Assembly: GCA_900544535.1 (NCBI GenBank)
Contig: UQVH01000002.1
Span: 1-64,000, forward strand
Source of the DNA: an uncultured Bacteroidales bacterium
GTDB taxonomy: Bacteria > Bacteroidota > Bacteroidia > Bacteroidales > Muribaculaceae
Direction of reading: 5' to 3'
Length of the DNA: 64,000 nt
This document shows positions 61,373-64,000 of the stretch, one piece after another. The number at the start of each line of letters is the position of its first letter. Position 1 is the stretch's first letter. The translations under genes and the position numbers were made by a program. A model generated the notes under the pieces. The model ran no database searches, had not been told where the DNA came from, and saw nothing but the letters and a program-made list of their open reading frames with translations.

Positions 61373-61403
61373 CAAAAATAATGATATTCGCTGAATATCG
61401 AAA
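61373..61403 (-). promoter_or_regulatory. Promoter of the peptidase gene
   Basis: TATTTTTG (61380-61373) on the minus strand fits the -7 element, with TTTC (61403-61400) about 19 bases upstream. The start near 61368 leaves about 45 bases of leader. Confidence 0.5.
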
Positions 61404-61596
61404 ACGAAAGTCGGACTTTAGGGCGATTTGCTGTCACGGATTCAATTGAGGCAAAGGAGACAGAAAGCCCAAAGTGATGCTATTTGTTTCAATATTATCG
61501 TGACGGAAGTATCTAAAATGGAGAGCGAGACCGCTTTTGGAATAGGCTCTGTTTATGTGGCTGCGAAAAATGCGATTGAAAAAAGTTCTTGAAAAA
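61404..61596. other. Gap between pepC and tRNA-Cys promoters
   Basis: I see no gene, repeat or structured element in this stretch, which lies between two divergent promoters. It forms part of a longer non-protein-coding interval that runs to ftsY at 61887 and holds the tRNA. Confidence 0.6.
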
Positions 61597-61628
61597 TTTG
61601 CAGGATTCAAAAAAAAACTCTACCTTTG
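61597..61628 (+). promoter_or_regulatory. Promoter of tRNA-Cys
   Basis: TTTG (61597-61600) and TACCTTTG (61621-61628) with exactly 20 bases between, a full match to both elements. The start near 61633 would lie about 17 bases before the mature tRNA. Confidence 0.75.
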
Positions 61629-61649
61629 CACCCGTAATCACAAAGCAAT

Positions 61650-61720
61650 GGTTCCTTGGCCGAGTGGTTAGGCACCGGTCTGCAAAACCGTCTACAGCAG
61701 TTCGATTCTGCTAGGAACCT
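61650..61720 (+). tRNA. tRNA-Cys (anticodon GCA)
   Basis: A 71-base tRNA: acceptor arms GGTTCCT and AGGAACC pair perfectly, with T as discriminator base, the identity base of tRNA-Cys. The anticodon loop is CTGCAAA (GCA), and the T arm is AGCAG-TTCGATT-CTGCT. CCA is not encoded. It is followed by a short terminator. Confidence 0.95.
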
Positions 61721-61727
61721 CGATTCA

Positions 61728-61753
61728 AGCCTGCAAAACTGCGGGCTTTTTTG
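61728..61753 (+). terminator. Terminator of tRNA-Cys
   Basis: AGCCTGC and GCGGGCT pair with one mismatch around AAAACT and are followed by T residues. Intrinsic terminator just after the tRNA. Confidence 0.8.
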
Positions 61754-61830
61754 TTATAGAATATTCACCTGTCAAAAAGCCGGAAATCGCCCCTGATGCT
61801 GGCGGCCCTGACTGCGGTCTTTTTTATTCT

Positions 61831-61862
61831 TTTGCAAAATCGAGAATAATTGAGTAATTTTG
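61831..61862 (+). promoter_or_regulatory. Promoter of ftsY
   Basis: TTTG (61831-61834) and TAATTTTG (61855-61862), 20 bases apart, match both elements without mismatch. The start near 61867 supports the ATG at 61887 as the ftsY start; the longer frame begins with a TTG inside the -7 element. Confidence 0.75.
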
Positions 61863-61886
61863 CAGTTCAAATTCTACTGTGAATAT

Positions 61887-62849
61887 ATGGGATTTTTCAA
61901 TTTCTTCTCCCGCGAAAAAAAGGAGACTCTTGACAAGGGCCTCGAAAAGACGCAGCGCGGACTGCTTGACCGCCTTTCTCATGCAATTGCCGGCAAATCG
62001 ACCATTGATGACGATGTCCTCGACAATCTTGAGGAAGTTTTTGTCACATCGGACGTCGGTGTGGACACAACCTTGCGCATTATCGACCGCATTCAGAAAC
62101 GTGTGGCCAAAGATAAATACGTCGGATCTTCTGAACTCAACCGTCTGCTATGTGAGGAGATCGCTGATATGCTCGCTGAAAACAGCAATGAATCCTCGCA
62201 GGACGATTTCACCGTCCCCGCCTCCCACAAGCCTCATGTGATAATGGTTGTCGGAGTTAACGGAGTAGGGAAGACCACTACCATAGGCAAAATGGCCGCC
62301 CAGTTTAAAAAGGCCGGCAACAAAGTGATGCTTGGTGCTGCCGATACATTCCGTGCCGCCGCCATCGAGCAGCTTGAAGAGTGGGGACGTCGCGCCGACG
62401 TGCCCGTTGTCAAGCAGAAACTTGGTGCCGACCCGGCTTCCGTAGCTTTCGACACTTTGCAGAGCGCTATCGCCAACAATGCCGATGTCGTCATAATCGA
62501 CACAGCCGGACGTCTTCACAATAAAAAAGGGCTTATGGACGAGCTGACTAAGGTCAAGAACGTCATGCAGAAACTCGTTCCCGATGCACCTCACGAAGTG
62601 CTTCTGGTGCTTGACGGTTCCACCGGACAGAACGCATTTGAACAGGCCCGTCAGTTCGTTGCCGCTACTCAGGTTAACGAGCTCGCCATTACCAAACTCG
62701 ACGGCACGGCAAAGGGCGGCGTCGTCATCGGCATCAGTGATCAGTTCAAAATACCGGTCAAGTACATTGGCCTCGGCGAAGGCATTGAAGACTTGCAGGT
62801 CTTCCATAAGAGAGAATTTGTCGAATCACTTTTCGGGGAGAAAAAATAA
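61887..62849 (+). CDS. ftsY: Signal recognition particle receptor FtsY
   Basis: FtsY, 320 residues from ATG 61887, the short form without the long acidic N-terminus of E. coli. The N domain (about 10-100) is followed by the GTPase G domain with GVNGVGKTTTIGKMA, AADTFRAAA, IDTAGR and TKLDGTAKGG. It docks the SRP-ribosome complex at the membrane for protein insertion. Adjacent to rimO, as is usual in Bacteroidota. Confidence 0.97.
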   Translation: MGFFNFFSREKKETLDKGLEKTQRGLLDRLSHAIAGKSTIDDDVLDNLEEVFVTSDVGVDTTLRIIDRIQKRVAKDKYVGSSELNRLLCEEIADMLAENSNESSQDDFTVPASHKPHVIMVVGVNGVGKTTTIGKMAAQFKKAGNKVMLGAADTFRAAAIEQLEEWGRRADVPVVKQKLGADPASVAFDTLQSAIANNADVVIIDTAGRLHNKKGLMDELTKVKNVMQKLVPDAPHEVLLVLDGSTGQNAFEQARQFVAATQVNELAITKLDGTAKGGVVIGISDQFKIPVKYIGLGEGIEDLQVFHKREFVESLFGEKK

Positions 62850-62864
62850 TCTCCCCTTTTGTTT
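62835..62864 (+). terminator. Hairpin at the ftsY stop codon
   Basis: GGGGAG (62835-62840) pairs with CTCCCC (62851-62856) around AAAAAATAAT, which holds the ftsY TAA; TTTTG follows. The stem is short but GC-rich and could end part of the ftsY transcript or lower rimO expression. Confidence 0.6.
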
Positions 62865-62869
62865 GTAAA

Positions 62870-64000
62870 ATGGCAAAACAAATTGCAGTCATAACCCTCG
62901 GTTGTTCGAAAAATCTTGTCGACTCGGAGCGCCTTATGGTGATGCTCGCAGATGTCGGCTATAAGGTTGTAGACGCTGCTTCCGAAGACTTTCTCGATGC
63001 CGACGGATGGAAAGGTGTGGTTATAAATACCTGCGGATTTATTGGTGATGCCAAAGAAGAATCCGTCAACGAAATCCTCGCCTGGTGTCAGGCCAAGACC
63101 GAGGGGCGCATCGACGCTCTGTATGTGATGGGCTGTCTCTCGCAGCGCTATGCCGACCAGCTTCCGGCTGAAATTCCTGAGGTAGACCGCTGGTACGGCA
63201 AGACAGACTGGTCTCGTTTGGCGGTAGACCTTGCACACCGTTCGCCATCCACCGCTCCCTATGACAGAGTTATCACGACTCCGCGTCATCACGCATATAT
63301 AAAGATCGCCGAGGGGTGCAACCGCTTTTGCGCTTTCTGCGCTATTCCACTCATCACCGGACGCTATAAATCGCGTCCGATAGAGGAGATCGTAGCCGAA
63401 GTGCGTATGCTCGTTGGTCGCGGAGTCCGTGAGTTCAACGTCATCGCTCAGGATCTCACCAATTACGGCAAGGATCTTTACGGCAAAGTCGAGATTGCTC
63501 GGCTTATCGACGAAATGGCGGCGGTCGAGGGCGTAGAATGGATACGTCTGCATTATGCCTATCCCAAGGACTTCCCGCTGGAGCTTCTTGACGTGATGGC
63601 ACGTCGTGACAATGTCTGCAAATACCTTGATATAGCTCTCCAGCACTCTTCCGACAAGGTGCTTGAAAACATGCGGCGCCACATCACCGGTGCCGAAACC
63701 CGAAAACTTCTGGACGAGATACGACGCCGGGTCCCGGGAATCCATATCCGCACCACTCTCATGGTCGGATTTCCAGGTGAAGGAGAGGAGGAATTTACCG
63801 AGCTTCTTGACTTCGTGCGTGAGCAACGCTTTGAGCGCATGGGCGCCTTTGCCTACTGCGAGGAAGAGGATACTTTCGGCGCACGTAATTTCAAGGATTC
63901 GATTCCACAGGAAGTCAAGGAACAGCGTCTCTCGCAGCTCATGGATTTGCAGGAAAAGATTTCGCTTGAAATTCAGGAAGCGAAAGTCGGATCGGAAATG
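62870..64000 (+). CDS. rimO: Ribosomal protein S12 methylthiotransferase, 3' end outside window
   Basis: The first 377 codons of RimO; the frame is open to the window edge, and the full protein should be about 430-440 residues. The N-terminal UPF0004 domain binds a second Fe-S cluster through ITLGCSKNLVDSE, INTCGFIGDAKEE and VMGCLSQRY. The radical-SAM cluster motif is CNRFCAFC with TGRYKSRP just after. RimO adds a methylthio group to the conserved Asp of ribosomal protein S12. Start ATG 62870, 20 bases after ftsY. Confidence 0.96.
   Translation, partial: MAKQIAVITLGCSKNLVDSERLMVMLADVGYKVVDAASEDFLDADGWKGVVINTCGFIGDAKEESVNEILAWCQAKTEGRIDALYVMGCLSQRYADQLPAEIPEVDRWYGKTDWSRLAVDLAHRSPSTAPYDRVITTPRHHAYIKIAEGCNRFCAFCAIPLITGRYKSRPIEEIVAEVRMLVGRGVREFNVIAQDLTNYGKDLYGKVEIARLIDEMAAVEGVEWIRLHYAYPKDFPLELLDVMARRDNVCKYLDIALQHSSDKVLENMRRHITGAETRKLLDEIRRRVPGIHIRTTLMVGFPGEGEEEFTELLDFVREQRFERMGAFAYCEEEDTFGARNFKDSIPQEVKEQRLSQLMDLQEKISLEIQEAKVGSEM

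Noticed and set aside
1..64000. CRISPR array, insertion sequence, integrase or prophage
   Set aside because: No spaced direct repeats, transposase, integrase or phage structural gene was found; AT-rich insertions lack mobility genes in this window.

Overview
The window reads as a chromosomal segment of a gut Bacteroidales, most likely a Muribaculaceae (S24-7) relative. The evidence is the Bacteroidota housekeeping promoter, with TTTG about 20 bases upstream of TAnnTTTG, found before many genes. Shine-Dalgarno sequences are largely absent, and the gene set is typical of the order: HU/SPOR protein, DUF2520, Bacteroidota AddA, SUI1 factor, pectin-degrading GH28 and PL1 enzymes, and the ftsY-rimO pair. 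Coding is dense, mid-GC for most of the window, with a few clearly AT-richer insertions. The taxonomic call is inference; no rRNA is present.

Layout. 1-6.5 kb: an orphan CHAT-protease protein with its own promoter, an M16 homologue with a lost zinc site, an NlpC/P60 lipoprotein and an HtrA protease. 6.6-14 kb (minus strand): murB, murA, a long RelA/SpoT homologue with a dead hydrolase domain, a lipoprotein, a YihY membrane protein and ridA. 14.1-15.9 kb: an AT-rich DUF262/DUF1524 protein, probably acquired. 15.9-25.1 kb (minus): one efflux and regulatory operon (membrane-fusion protein, two FtsX-type permeases, ABC ATPase, a gutted third permease, TolC-like protein, NtrC-type regulator, sensor kinase). 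It starts from a sigma-54 promoter with an upstream array of TGTCCG/CGGACA half-sites. 25.2-27.9 kb: AI-2E-type transporter and an exported GH28.

27.9-31.5 kb is an AT-rich island: a DUF2971 gene and a BspA-like leucine-rich-repeat surface protein behind a structured leader of about 330 bases. 31.6-35.8 kb (minus) is the phenylalanine/tyrosine operon pheA, aminotransferase, DAHP synthase-chorismate mutase, tyrA. It is preceded by a textbook attenuator: a short leader peptide very rich in Phe and Tyr codons, followed by mutually exclusive antiterminator and terminator hairpins. 35.9-42.3 kb (minus): pyrK, pyrD, two small lipoproteins, SUI1, AddA. 42.5-47.8 kb: DUF362 protein, then a pectin pair (PL1 lyase and an esterase-GH28 fusion).

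47.9-64 kb: HU/SPOR protein, nitroreductase, DUF2520 protein, glycosyltransferase, folB, a His-rich COG0523 GTPase, ABC-F ATPase, TPR protein, MINPP-like phytase, YdeI-like and GrpB proteins, superoxide dismutase, YitT protein, exported bleomycin-hydrolase-type peptidase, tRNA-Cys, ftsY and the first 377 codons of rimO, which runs off the window.

The most notable signals are regulatory: the Phe/Tyr attenuator at 35587-35737, and the sigma-54 promoter with enhancer array at 25125-25248 that appears to put an efflux pump under the activator encoded in its own operon.
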